NCBI RefSeq assembly: GCF_000372525.1
Contig: NZ_AQUR01000101.1
Location: 186,001 to 250,000 of the forward strand
Direction of reading: 5' to 3'
From: Cupriavidus neocaledonicus
GTDB lineage: Bacteria; Pseudomonadota; Gammaproteobacteria; Burkholderiales; Burkholderiaceae
DNA length: 64,000 bases
Shown: piece by piece, positions 44,859 to 54,236 of the stretch
Layout of the letters: each line of letters starts with the position of its first letter
Position numbering within the stretch: the first letter of the stretch is position 1
Notes under the pieces: generated by a model
Database searches by the model: none
Told to the model about the DNA's origin: nothing
What the model saw: only the letters and a program-made list of their open reading frames with translations
Made by a program: the position numbers and the translations under genes

Positions 44859-47117
44859 TCAGGCCATCACAAACGGCAATTGCCGCTGGCGCTTGCCGGT
44901 CAGCGCAAACAACGCATTGGCCACCGCCGGCGCGATCGGCGGCACCCCGGGTTCGCCCAGCCCGGTGGGGTTGTCCTGCGACGGCACGAAGAACACGTCC
45001 ACCACCGGCGCGTCGGTGATGCGCGGCGGCGGGAAGTCCGAAAAGTTGCTGTTCTTCACCGCGCCGTTCTCGATCTCGATGGCAAACCCCGGCCGGGTCA
45101 TGGCCAGCCCGAACACGCAGGCGCCCTGGATCTGGGCTTCCGCCGACAACGGATTGACCACGCGGTTGGCATGCACGCCGGCGGTGACGCGGTGCACGCG
45201 CGGCTCGCCCTTCACCACCGAGACGTCGACCACATAGGCCACCACGGTGCTGAATGACTCATGCACCGCCACGCCCCAGGCATGCCCCCTGGGCAGCTTG
45301 CGCTTGCCGTAGCCGGACTTGTCCACCGCCAGCTGCAACGCGGCGCGATGGCGCGCGTGCTTCTTTTCGTCGAGGCGCGCCAGGCGGAATGCCACCGGAT
45401 CCTGCTTCGCGGCGGCGGCCATCTCGTCGGCCAGCGTTTCCTTGACGAAAGCGGTGTGGGTATTGCCGACCGAGCGCCACCACAGCACCGGCACGTCCAC
45501 CTGCGGGTGGTGCACCGACATCTGCAGCGGCAGGTCGTAGTCGTTCTCGACAATGCCCTCGGTCATGGTGGCGTCGACGCCGTTCTTGACCATGAACGGC
45601 TCGAACGGCGTGCCCTTCAGGATCGACTGGCCGACAATGGTGTGCTGCCAGCCCACCACCTTGCCCTGCGCGTCCAGGCCGATGCGCGCGCGGTGCAGGT
45701 GCAGCGGGCGGTAGTAGCCGCCGCGGATATCGTCCTCGCGGCTCCACACCACCTTGAGCGGCTCGGTGTGGCCCGCGGCAACCCAGGCCTTGAGCACGTT
45801 GGCCGCTTCGACGATGTAGTCGGAGGTCGGCACCGCGCGCCGGCCGAAGCCGCCGCCGGCCATCATGGTGTTGAGCACCACCTTGTCCGGCGCCAGCCCC
45901 AGCGTGCGCGCCACCGCGGCCTGGTCGACGGTCTGGAACTGCGAGCCCACCCAGACCTTGACCGATTGCACCTTGCCGCCGGCCACCTCGGGCTGCAGCG
46001 TGCAGTTCAGCGGCTCCATCGGCGCGTGCGCCAGGTACGGGAAGCGGAAGTCCGCCTCGATCTTGCGCGGCGCGCGCTGGATCGCCGCGGCGATATCGCC
46101 CTCGCCCGCGCGCGCGACCGTGCCCTGCTGGCCGGCCAGCTTCGCGTATGTCTCGAACAAGGCCTGCGACGAGACTTTCGAGCCGGTGTCCTCCCACTGG
46201 ACCTCGAGCGCATCGCGGCCCATCTTGGCGGGCCAGTAGCCGCTGGCGATCACGGCCACGCCGCTGCCGCCGCGGTCGACCGGCACCTGCAGCACGCCGC
46301 GCACGCCCGGCACCGCACGGGCCTTGTCGGCGCTGAAGCTTTTGACCTTGCCGCCGAAGCGGGGCGGCCGCGCCACCACCGCCACCACCATGCCCTTGAG
46401 CTGGGTGTCGATGCCGAAGGGCGTGGTCGCTTCCATCTTGCCGCGCGCATCCAGCCGCGGCGTGGGCTTGCCGACGATGCGGAACTGCGCGGGGTCCTTC
46501 AGCGTGACCTGCTGCGGCACCGGCAGCTCCATCGCCGCCGGCGCCAGTTCACCGAAGGTGGCGCGCTGGCTGCCGGACGTGATCACGCCCTGCTCGACCT
46601 TGCAGCTGGCCGGGTCGACCTTCCAGCGCTGCGCCGCGGCCGCGACCAGCATCGCGCGGGCGCGCGCGCCGAGTTCGCGGTACTGCTGGAACGAATGGTT
46701 CAGCGCGGTGGAGCCGCCGGTCATCTGCATGCCGAAGCCGGGATCCTTGTACGGATCGCCCGCCGGGGCCAGCGCCGCGCGCACGTTGCGCCAGTCGGCG
46801 TCCAGCTCTTCGGCCAGCGCCATCGGCAGCGCGGTATGCACGCCCTGGCCGAATTCCAGCCGGTTCACGGCCACGGTCACGGTGTTGTCCGGCGCGATGA
46901 TCAGGAACGCCTGCGGCGCCGGCGGCGGCGCCTTGGGCTTGCCGCCTTCCTGCGCCTGCGCCAGCGTTGCCACGCCCAGCGCCAGCCCGCCGCCGGCCAG
47001 GCCGGTCAGCTTGAGAAAACTGCGGCGGTCCAGCGTCGCCACGCCGGCGTCGGCACGCGTTTCGCCGCTATTGCCTGCCTGGCCGCCGGCCAGGGCTTCG
47101 ATGCCTCGGATACGCAT
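44859..47117 (-). CDS. IorB-type molybdopterin-binding subunit (xanthine dehydrogenase family)
   Basis: Large catalytic subunit, 752 residues, of a molybdenum hydroxylase of the isoquinoline 1-oxidoreductase / periplasmic aldehyde oxidase type. The Tat signal is RRSFLKLTGLAGGGLALG, so the enzyme is exported folded. Core segments: VTVAVNRLEFGQGVHTALPM, LDADWRNVRAALAP, MTGGSTALNHSFQQYRELGA, YLAHAPMEPLNC, and near the end DNPTGLGEPGVPPIAPAVAN with the catalytic Glu of GLGEPG. The start at 47117 follows GGGAG. It is 16 bases after the [2Fe-2S] subunit gene. Substrate (N-heterocycle or aldehyde) cannot be told. Confidence 0.92.
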   Translation of the reverse strand: MRIRGIEALAGGQAGNSGETRADAGVATLDRRSFLKLTGLAGGGLALGVATLAQAQEGGKPKAPPPAPQAFLIIAPDNTVTVAVNRLEFGQGVHTALPMALAEELDADWRNVRAALAPAGDPYKDPGFGMQMTGGSTALNHSFQQYRELGARARAMLVAAAAQRWKVDPASCKVEQGVITSGSQRATFGELAPAAMELPVPQQVTLKDPAQFRIVGKPTPRLDARGKMEATTPFGIDTQLKGMVVAVVARPPRFGGKVKSFSADKARAVPGVRGVLQVPVDRGGSGVAVIASGYWPAKMGRDALEVQWEDTGSKVSSQALFETYAKLAGQQGTVARAGEGDIAAAIQRAPRKIEADFRFPYLAHAPMEPLNCTLQPEVAGGKVQSVKVWVGSQFQTVDQAAVARTLGLAPDKVVLNTMMAGGGFGRRAVPTSDYIVEAANVLKAWVAAGHTEPLKVVWSREDDIRGGYYRPLHLHRARIGLDAQGKVVGWQHTIVGQSILKGTPFEPFMVKNGVDATMTEGIVENDYDLPLQMSVHHPQVDVPVLWWRSVGNTHTAFVKETLADEMAAAAKQDPVAFRLARLDEKKHARHRAALQLAVDKSGYGKRKLPRGHAWGVAVHESFSTVVAYVVDVSVVKGEPRVHRVTAGVHANRVVNPLSAEAQIQGACVFGLAMTRPGFAIEIENGAVKNSNFSDFPPPRITDAPVVDVFFVPSQDNPTGLGEPGVPPIAPAVANALFALTGKRQRQLPFVMA

Positions 47118-47133
47118 ATCGGTTCGCTCCCGC

Positions 47134-47598
47134 TCAGGCCAGCGCACGGGCGGCGTCTTTGATCGCCGCGCGGATGCGCTGGTACGTGCCGCAGCGGCAC
47201 AGGTTGCCGGCCATGGCCTGGTCGATGTCGGCATCGGTGGGCCGCGGCTTGCTGCGCAGCAGGCCGACGGCGCTCATCACCTGGCCGTTCTGGCAGTAGC
47301 CGCACTGGGCGACATCGTGCTTGAGCCAGGCGTCCATCACGGCGCGCCCGACGCGGTCGGCGCCGATGCCTTCGATGGTGGTGATGCGCGCACCGGCCAC
47401 CGCCGAGGCCGGCGTCACGCAGCTGCGCGTGGCCTGGCCGTTGACGTGCACGGTGCAGGCACCGCACGCGGCCATGCCGCAGCCGAACTTGGTGCCGGTC
47501 ATTTCGAGGTTGTCGCGCAGCGCCCACAGCAGCGGCGTGGACGGGTCCACGTCGACTTCACGGGTCTTGCCGTTGACGTTGATGGAGAGGGTGGTCAT
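47134..47598 (-). CDS. IorA-type [2Fe-2S] subunit
   Basis: Electron-transfer subunit of 154 residues starting at 47598 (MTTLSINVNG) with AAGGAG upstream. The plant-ferredoxin cluster is TKFGCGMAACGACTVHVNG plus a later Cys in TRSCVTPAS, and the second cluster is CGYCQNGQVM and GNLCRCGTYQRIR. It pairs with the downstream Mo subunit; no FAD subunit is present, as expected for the IorAB class, which passes electrons to a cytochrome c. Confidence 0.95.
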   Translation of the reverse strand: MTTLSINVNGKTREVDVDPSTPLLWALRDNLEMTGTKFGCGMAACGACTVHVNGQATRSCVTPASAVAGARITTIEGIGADRVGRAVMDAWLKHDVAQCGYCQNGQVMSAVGLLRSKPRPTDADIDQAMAGNLCRCGTYQRIRAAIKDAARALA

Positions 47599-47841
47599 TT
47601 GGGGGACACTCCTTGGGTACGTTGCCCGCTGGTCATTGCCTGTGCGCCGAAGCCTGGCGCAACGGACAAGTGAGGATAGTGCAATTTGCGGCACCTTGCC
47701 GGACGCTTTGCGTACTAACGTGCCCGTTGGTGCGGGTTGCACGAACTTTGTGCAAGGAACGGCTGTCCCTCATGGATTGCCTTGCCATTCGGCGGGATCC
47801 GGGGGTGGTCTCGATGTGATCCGGTTCCCGCCACTGAAACA

Positions 47842-49029
47842 GTGCCCTCGACTATTCCAAAAAATTCCTTGTCCGCAGCCGGCACCGCTCCGGCCCCGAA
47901 CGCCGCCGCGCCCGGCACCGCCGTCTCGCCAGCAGTGCGCGCGCGCGCCGCACCATCGCCCGCGGTGGCGCGACTGGACAGCATCCAGGCCCTGCGCGGG
48001 CTGGCCGCGGCGCTGGTGGTGGTCTACCACTCCGGGCTCACGCTGGGGGGCACCAACGCGCCGGTGCTGAACTGGCTGACCGACAACGTGATCAAGCGCG
48101 GCCATGTCGGCGTCGACGTGTTCTTCGTCATCAGCGGCTTCATCATCGCCTGGGTCGCGGTGCTGGCCCGGCCCCGCCCGGAGCGGCCGCTCAGCTTCAT
48201 GATCCGGCGCCTGTGCCGGCTGGCGCCGCCGTACTGGACCATGTCGGCCATCCACGCGCTGCTGCTCAACCCGGTCACGCCGGCGCTGTTCGCCGCGTCG
48301 CTGGCGTTCCTGCCGACTTCCACCAGCCATGCGCCCTACTACGGCTATCCCGCGCTGTACGTCGGCTGGTCGCTCAACTACGAGCTGGCGTTCTACGCGG
48401 TGTTTGCACTCGGGCTGCTTTTGGCCGGGCGGCGCGCGCTGCTGGTGGTGCTGGGGGTGTTCGCGCTGTTCACGCTGGCGCTGCCATGGTGGCGTTTCGG
48501 CACGCTGGTGGCCGATCCCGCGCAGGGCTACGGGTTCGCCTCGCCGTGGCTGGCCATGGCCAGCAATCCGCTGGTGCTCGAGTTCCTGCTGGGCTGCGGG
48601 CTGGCGTGGGCCTACGCGCGCTGGCGCCATTGGCTGACGCCGGCGTCCGCGCTGGCATTGCTGGCAATCGGCAGCGCGACGTTCGCCCTGTCGCTGCCGC
48701 TGGTGGAACCGGATTTCAGCCTGGCGGGACGCGGCCTTCCCGCCGCGCTGCTGGTGGCCGGCGTGGTCGCCGCCGAGCACACCGGCATGCTGCGCGTGCC
48801 GCGCGCGCTGATCTGGCTGGGCGAACTGTCCTACGCCCTGTACCTGACCCATCCCACCGTGATCGAAGCGGTCAAGCGCCTGATGCCGGCGCTGCGCCCG
48901 GACCAGACGGGCATGCAGCTGCTGCGCTTTGCCATCGACGCCGGCCTGGCGCTGGCACTGGCCTGGCTGCTGCACCGCTGGGTCGAGCTGCCCGGCATCG
49001 CGGCCGGGCGCCGGCTGGCACGCGGCTAG
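47842..49029 (+). CDS. Acyltransferase 3 family membrane protein
   Basis: Integral membrane O-acyltransferase of about 395 residues. GTG at 47842 is a reasonable start but the exact position is uncertain because the frame is open upstream to 47737. Motifs: ALRGLAAALVVVYHSGLTLG (catalytic-type His), GVDVFFVISGFIIAWV, RRLCRLAPPYW, and WLGELSYALYLTHPTVIEAV; about ten helices. OafA/NodX-like proteins acetylate or succinylate surface glycans. It is divergent from iorA and overlaps the end of the cytochrome gene by 4 bases. Confidence 0.88.
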   Translation: MPSTIPKNSLSAAGTAPAPNAAAPGTAVSPAVRARAAPSPAVARLDSIQALRGLAAALVVVYHSGLTLGGTNAPVLNWLTDNVIKRGHVGVDVFFVISGFIIAWVAVLARPRPERPLSFMIRRLCRLAPPYWTMSAIHALLLNPVTPALFAASLAFLPTSTSHAPYYGYPALYVGWSLNYELAFYAVFALGLLLAGRRALLVVLGVFALFTLALPWWRFGTLVADPAQGYGFASPWLAMASNPLVLEFLLGCGLAWAYARWRHWLTPASALALLAIGSATFALSLPLVEPDFSLAGRGLPAALLVAGVVAAEHTGMLRVPRALIWLGELSYALYLTHPTVIEAVKRLMPALRPDQTGMQLLRFAIDAGLALALAWLLHRWVELPGIAAGRRLARG

Positions 49030-49913
49030 CGTTGCGGCAGGCCGGCCAGGAACAGGTACAGGGCCGTCAGCTCGATATCGGTCATGCGCCCGAAGGAATC
49101 GAACGGCATCACCCGGCTGAGCGCGGTGCCGTCGGGCCGCTTGCCGCTGCGCATCATCTCGATAAAGACGGTGGGCTGGTCATAGCGTGCCATCGCGCCG
49201 CCGGGCACCGGGCGCAAGTCCGCTGCCGGCGGCCAGTCAGGCGGCGCACCCGGGATCTTGCCGCCACGGAACGCCGGCCCATGGCATCCCAGGCAGACAT
49301 TGGCCACGTAGGCGCCATACCGCGGCGTCGGCTCGGGCGCCATCGCCGCCTGCGGCGGCAGGCTGTGGTCGATCTTGGAAGCGGCGTCCTGCACCACCCC
49401 CACGCCATACAGCGCGCGCACCAGCCACGGCATGGTGATCTCGGCGGGCGCCCCCATCGCCGCGGGCAGGCTGCGCAAATAGCCGACCAGCGCGCCGAGG
49501 TCCTCGTCGCTGAGCCGGTTGTAGTCTTCGCTGGGCATGACCAGCAGCGGGCGCAGCGAGGGTGCCACGCCATGGCGGATGCTGCGCACCCAGTCCACCG
49601 GCTGGTAGGCGGCGATGGCCGGGTTGGCGCGGGTCAGGTCCGGCGCGCGCACGCGCAGCCCGCCGGGGTCGTCGATCACCTGCTTGCCGCCCCCGCCGGC
49701 GCCATGGCATTCCATGCAGCCGCGCGATTCATACAGGTACTTGCCATGCGCAAGGGCGGCGGGGTCCTCGCGGATGGCGACGGGCGCGACCTGGACCGCC
49801 ACCACGCGCTGCGCCTTGCGCTCCCCCACCCAGGCCGCGCCATACGCTGCCGCGGCCACCACGACGGCCGTGCCGGCAAGCCCCCATGCCGCCATCCGCA
49901 GAACCCGCGCCAT
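49026..49913 (-). CDS. Membrane-anchored diheme cytochrome c
   Basis: Protein of 295 residues with an uncleaved N-terminal helix (AAWGLAGTAVVVAAAAYGAA) and two haem c motifs, CMECH (near residue 67) and CLGCH (near residue 207), each followed by a cytochrome c fold with the distal Met candidates (LLVMPSEDY; SRVMPFDSF). In IorAB-type hydroxylases such cytochromes accept electrons in the periplasm; here it lies on the same strand as iorAB but is separated from it by the acyltransferase. Partnership is inferred. Confidence 0.9.
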   Translation of the reverse strand: MARVLRMAAWGLAGTAVVVAAAAYGAAWVGERKAQRVVAVQVAPVAIREDPAALAHGKYLYESRGCMECHGAGGGGKQVIDDPGGLRVRAPDLTRANPAIAAYQPVDWVRSIRHGVAPSLRPLLVMPSEDYNRLSDEDLGALVGYLRSLPAAMGAPAEITMPWLVRALYGVGVVQDAASKIDHSLPPQAAMAPEPTPRYGAYVANVCLGCHGPAFRGGKIPGAPPDWPPAADLRPVPGGAMARYDQPTVFIEMMRSGKRPDGTALSRVMPFDSFGRMTDIELTALYLFLAGLPQR

Positions 49914-50012
49914 TTGCCTTCCCCTCTCCGCCGCACTGGATGCCGCAGCTTGCGGCCAGTGCCGGGGGGGCTGTCGGTGGGAAAGGCAACATAGCGGCTG
50001 CGCCGGCGGCGC

Positions 50013-50408
50013 TCAGGCCAGCCCGGCCGGAGCGCGGTCGATGAAGCCGGTCATGCGCGCCAGCCGGCCATCGGCCGACACCGTGGCAAAGTCGGTGCCC
50101 ACCACCAGCGCCGCTTCGCCGGCGGGGCCGAGTTCCCAGGTAAAGCGCAGGTGTTCCCCATGCGCGTCGACCGGGCTCACGCGGGTGAAGCGGAAACCGG
50201 GAAACTTCGCCTGCACCGCGGCGATCATCGCATCGATGCCGGCATGGCCGTCGCCCCGCATCAGCGGATCCACATAGCAAGCCGTTTCTGTCCACGCCGC
50301 CGCAATCAGCTCGCGCCGGCGCGCGGCATCGGTCTCGTTCCAGGCCGCGAGGTAGCGGTCGGCAAGGGTGGCGGCGTGTTCGGACTGGGTGGACGGGGTG
50401 GCAGACAT
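50013..50408 (-). CDS. NTF2-like / SnoaL-type small protein
   Basis: Protein of 131 residues starting at 50408 (MSATPSTQSEH) behind an ideal GAAGGAGAAAG site. The N-terminal ADRYLAAWNETDAARRRELI, then AWTETACYVDPL and FVNTF-type core FRFTRVSPVDAHGEHLRFTWEL are typical of the NTF2/SnoaL fold. Such proteins may be isomerases, dehydratases or simple ligand binders; no catalytic set is evident. It stands alone. Confidence 0.88.
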   Translation of the reverse strand: MSATPSTQSEHAATLADRYLAAWNETDAARRRELIAAAWTETACYVDPLMRGDGHAGIDAMIAAVQAKFPGFRFTRVSPVDAHGEHLRFTWELGPAGEAALVVGTDFATVSADGRLARMTGFIDRAPAGLA

Positions 50409-50761
50409 GGCTTTCTCCTTCGGGTTGGGGTGGTCAGGGTCTCGCGGCCTGGCACCAGGCCATGGCTGCATGATCGGTGCCGAGGGACGGCGGCGCGATT
50501 ACCTGGGAGGTTATCGGCGCGGCTACCGGCATCGCGGACCCCGGCTCTTGCCGTCCCTACCAAAAAACCGCCCCCGACACCAGCGGCAAGTAACGCCCAA
50601 CCTGCCCCCTGTCCTGCCGATGGCCACGCGCTTATCCTCGCTACATTGCCCCTACGCTGGGCGGCAGTCTGTCCGGGCGTTCCGGGGGCATGCCGCCGGG
50701 GCGCGCCCGTCATGCCGCCTCCCTCCCACCGCATCGCACCGCCCTTGCCTCGTTCTCGTCC
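50409..50761. other. Intergenic region before the GGDEF-EAL gene
   Basis: About 350 bases between divergent genes. The GGDEF-EAL reading frame is open back to 50690 (an ATG there would add 24 residues) and nothing else looks coding. An AT-richer tract (around 50560-50570) and TTATCC-like sequences could belong to promoters, but no clear box pair was found. Confidence 0.5.
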
Positions 50762-53700
50762 ATGACGCCCGACACGGCTCCGCCGATCCACCCGGCCGCT
50801 CCAGCCCCTTCCGCCGCGCCGCGCCGCTGGCTGTCCTTGCTGATGGCCGGCGCCTGCTACTTCGTGCTGGCGGCGGCGGCGCTGTGGCTGGCGCGGCTGC
50901 CCGGGACCGTGGCCTCGGTGTGGCTGCCCAATGCGTTCGGGCTGGGCCTGCTGCTGCAGCGGCCGCGCGCGGAGGCGCCGTGGCTGCTGGCCGGCATGCT
51001 GGTGGCCAGCGTGCTGGCCAACCACGGCGCCGGCGACAGCGTCGGCACCGCGCTGATGCTGACCGGCGCCAACCTGGCGGAGATGCTGTCCGCGCTGCTG
51101 CTGTTGCGCCTGCTGGACCGGCATGGCGTGACCGGGCGCCACGGCCCGCTGGCCGCGTTCGCGGTGATGCTGGCAGTCGGCGGGATCCTGGCGCCGATGG
51201 TCGGCGCCAGCGCCGGCGCGGCGGCGCTCGCCGCGGCCGCGGGCAGCCGCTTCGCGCCGGTGTGGTGGACCTGGTGGCAGGCCAGCGCGCTGGGCATGGC
51301 GCTGCTGCTGCCGCTGATGCTGTCGATGACCGCGGTGCGCGTGCGTGCCGCCGCCGCGCGGGCGATGCTGGCGCCGCAGGCCGGCGCACTGGCGCTGAGC
51401 CTGGCCCTCGGTGCGTTTGCGCACTGGCAGGGCCACGACCCGTTCGCGGCGATGTCGTTGCCGCTGGTGCTGCTGGCGCTGGCCGGCAATCCTTTTGCCA
51501 CCGCGCTGCTGGCGCTGGTGGCCACGCTGTGCCTGCAGGCGCTGATGCTGCTGTCGCACCGCCATGAAGCGGTACCGCTGTCGGCCGCGGTGATCATGGT
51601 ACTGCCGGTCTGCATCGCCTACCTGACCGAGCAGAACCGGCACGGCCGCGCCAGCCTGCGCAGCAGCGACAAGCGCTTCCGCCAGGCCATGGAGCATTCC
51701 GCCATCGGCATGGCGCTGGTCGACATGGATGGCCGCTGGCAGACCGTCAACCGCGCCATGATCGAGCTGCTCGGCTACAGCGCGGCCGAACTGCGCGAGC
51801 TGAGCTACCAGCAACTGACCCACCCCGACGACCTGACCGGCGACCTGCGCCAGGTCGCCAACCTGTTGTCGGGCAAGGTCGAGGCCTATCGCCTGGAAAA
51901 GCGCTACCGCCACAAGGACGGCCACTACCGCTGGGTGCTGCTGGCGGTTTCGCTGGTGCGCGATGAACAGACCGGCGAGCCCCAGCATTTCATCACGCAG
52001 GTGGAGGACATCCACGCGCGCAAGCTGGCGCAGCAAGAGCTGGAACGGCTGTCGCGGCGCATCCAGCTGGCCGTCGAAGCCGGCGGCGTGGGCATCTGGG
52101 AATGGGACCTGGCCAGCGCCGGCATCACCTGGGATGCGCGCATGCATGCGCTGCACGGCACCGACCCCGCCGGCGGCGCGCCGCTGTCGGAGCAATGGAT
52201 CGCGCTGCTGCACCCCGACGATGTCAGCCGCGTGCGCGGCGAGATGCGCCGCGCCATCCGCGGCGAGGCGGCGTTCGACACCGAATACCGCATCGTGCGC
52301 CCGGGCGGCGAGGTGCGCCACGTGCGTGCCATGGCGATGGCGACCCGCGGCGCCGACGGCACCGCCCGGGCGCTGGTGGGCACCAACTGGGACATCACCG
52401 AGCAACGCCGGCTGACCGAGGCGCTGTTCGAGGAGAAGGAGCGCCTGCATATCACGCTGCGTTCGATCGGCGATGCGGTGATCTGCACCGACGCCGCCAT
52501 GCACGTGACCTTCATGAACCCGATCGCCGAACAGCTGACCGGCTGGACCATGGCCGCGGCCACCGGGCTGCCGCTGGAACGGGTCTTCCGCATCGTCGAC
52601 GAGAGCACCGGCGAGCCCATCCCGAGCCCGGTCGAGGCCTGCCTGCGCACGCTGACGCCGGCCTACCTGCAGGAGGGCGCGGTGCTGCAGAGCCTGACCG
52701 GCGAGCGCCACGACGTGCAGGACTCGGCCGCGCCGGTGCTGACCGCGCGCGGCGAGGTGCTGGGCGCCGTGCTGGTGTTCCAGGACATCACCGCCGCGCG
52801 CGCGCTGCAGCGCGAGCTGGCGCGCTCGGCCATGCACGATGCGCTGACCGGCCTGCCCAACCGCACCTGGTTCGAAAAGCGCCTGCGCGAGTCGTGCGAC
52901 GCGGCGCGGCTGCACGGCCATCGCGCCGCGCTGTGCTTTATCGACCTGGACCGCTTCAAGATCGTCAACGACACCGCCGGCCACGGCGCCGGCGACGTGC
53001 TGCTGCGCGAGCTCGGCTACCTGATCCGCAACCATGTGCGCCCGGACGACGTGCTGGCGCGCCTGGGCGGCGACGAGTTCGCGCTGCTGCTCAAGGATTG
53101 CACCGTCGACCAGGCCGAGCAGGTGTGCCAGGGCGTGATCGATGCCATCCGCGGACGCCGCTTCCCGTGGGAAGGGCGCGTGTACGACATCGGCGCCAGC
53201 ATCGGCATCGCCGCCATCGACCTGGACGTGCCGCCGGTCAGCGAACTGATGAGCCGTGCCGACGTGGCCTGCTATGCGGCCAAGGCCGCGGGCCGCAGCC
53301 GGGTCTCGGTCTACCGCCGCGACGAAAGCGACGCGCGCCGGCACCACCGCGAGCTGGAAGTGGCCGCCGGCATCCACTCGGCGCTGGAGGCCAATCGCTT
53401 CCGCCTGTTCGCGCAGGAGATCCGCGCGCTGCAGCCACAACACGAAGACGGCGGCGGCGGCCATCGCCATATCGAGATCCTGGTGCGCATGGTCGACGAG
53501 CACGGCGAGCTGATCCTGCCCGGCGCCTTCATTCCGGCCGCCGAGCGCTACGACCTGATGGGCCATGTCGACCGCTGGGTCATCCGCAACGTGCTGCGCG
53601 GGTACGGCGAGCGGCTGCGCGCGGTGCCGGGGCTGTCGGTGTCGATCAACCTGTCGGCCAACTCGCTGGGCGAGCCCTTCCTGCTGCCGTTCCTGCATGC

Positions 53701-54145
53701 CGAGCTGGAAGCCAGCGCCCTGCCCGCCAGCCGCATCCGGCTGGAGATCACCGAAACCGCGCTGATCAACAACATGGCCGCGGCCAACCGCCTGGTGGCG
53801 GAGATGCGGCGCGCCGGCTGCACCGTGTCGCTCGACGACTTCGGCTCGGGCCTGTCGTCGTTCGCCTACCTGAAGCAGTTCCCGGTGGACTTCCTCAAGA
53901 TCGACGGCAGCTTTATCCGGCAGCTGGCCGACAACGCGGTCGACCGCGAGATCGTCAGCTCGATCAACGACATCGGCCACCGGCTGGGCGTGCGCACGGT
54001 GGCGGAGTGGGTGGAGGACGAGCGCACCCTCGACGCGCTGCGCGCGATCGGCGTGGATTATGCGCAGGGCTATGGGATCGGGCGGCCGGTGGCACTGGAC
54101 GTGTTCCTGGCCGGCTACGCGCAGCACAACCCGCAGGCCTCGTAG
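50762..54145 (+). CDS. MASE1-PAS-PAS-PAS-GGDEF-EAL cyclic-di-GMP signalling protein
   Basis: Inner-membrane sensor of about 1127 residues. Residues 20-290 are a MASE1-type membrane domain (WLPNAFGLGLLLQRP, several helices). Three PAS domains follow (EHSAIGMALVDMDGRWQTVN; AVEAGGVGIWEWDLASAG; RSIGDAVICTDAAMHVTFMN), with PAC ends. The GGDEF domain is HDALTGLPNRTWF then LARLGGDEFALLL, with catalytic residues intact. The EAL domain carries the variant HIEILVRM, keeping the Glu, and retains SINLSANSL, RLEITETALI, DDFGSGLSSFAYLK and DFLKIDGSFIR. It could both make and degrade c-di-GMP. Start uncertain: no good ribosome site at 50762. Confidence 0.93.
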   Translation: MTPDTAPPIHPAAPAPSAAPRRWLSLLMAGACYFVLAAAALWLARLPGTVASVWLPNAFGLGLLLQRPRAEAPWLLAGMLVASVLANHGAGDSVGTALMLTGANLAEMLSALLLLRLLDRHGVTGRHGPLAAFAVMLAVGGILAPMVGASAGAAALAAAAGSRFAPVWWTWWQASALGMALLLPLMLSMTAVRVRAAAARAMLAPQAGALALSLALGAFAHWQGHDPFAAMSLPLVLLALAGNPFATALLALVATLCLQALMLLSHRHEAVPLSAAVIMVLPVCIAYLTEQNRHGRASLRSSDKRFRQAMEHSAIGMALVDMDGRWQTVNRAMIELLGYSAAELRELSYQQLTHPDDLTGDLRQVANLLSGKVEAYRLEKRYRHKDGHYRWVLLAVSLVRDEQTGEPQHFITQVEDIHARKLAQQELERLSRRIQLAVEAGGVGIWEWDLASAGITWDARMHALHGTDPAGGAPLSEQWIALLHPDDVSRVRGEMRRAIRGEAAFDTEYRIVRPGGEVRHVRAMAMATRGADGTARALVGTNWDITEQRRLTEALFEEKERLHITLRSIGDAVICTDAAMHVTFMNPIAEQLTGWTMAAATGLPLERVFRIVDESTGEPIPSPVEACLRTLTPAYLQEGAVLQSLTGERHDVQDSAAPVLTARGEVLGAVLVFQDITAARALQRELARSAMHDALTGLPNRTWFEKRLRESCDAARLHGHRAALCFIDLDRFKIVNDTAGHGAGDVLLRELGYLIRNHVRPDDVLARLGGDEFALLLKDCTVDQAEQVCQGVIDAIRGRRFPWEGRVYDIGASIGIAAIDLDVPPVSELMSRADVACYAAKAAGRSRVSVYRRDESDARRHHRELEVAAGIHSALEANRFRLFAQEIRALQPQHEDGGGGHRHIEILVRMVDEHGELILPGAFIPAAERYDLMGHVDRWVIRNVLRGYGERLRAVPGLSVSINLSANSLGEPFLLPFLHAELEASALPASRIRLEITETALINNMAAANRLVAEMRRAGCTVSLDDFGSGLSSFAYLKQFPVDFLKIDGSFIRQLADNAVDREIVSSINDIGHRLGVRTVAEWVEDERTLDALRAIGVDYAQGYGIGRPVALDVFLAGYAQHNPQAS

Positions 54146-54236
54146 CCCCGCCGGTCGGTCCACGCGGCGACCGTGATACATTCGGCGCCTGTCCGCGTGG
54201 CCACCTGCCCGCCGCGCCGAAACCAAGGGGAACCCG

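Noticed and set aside
45261..47162. 633-codon open frame on the plus strand
   Set aside because: Antisense to the IorB-type gene; no protein features.
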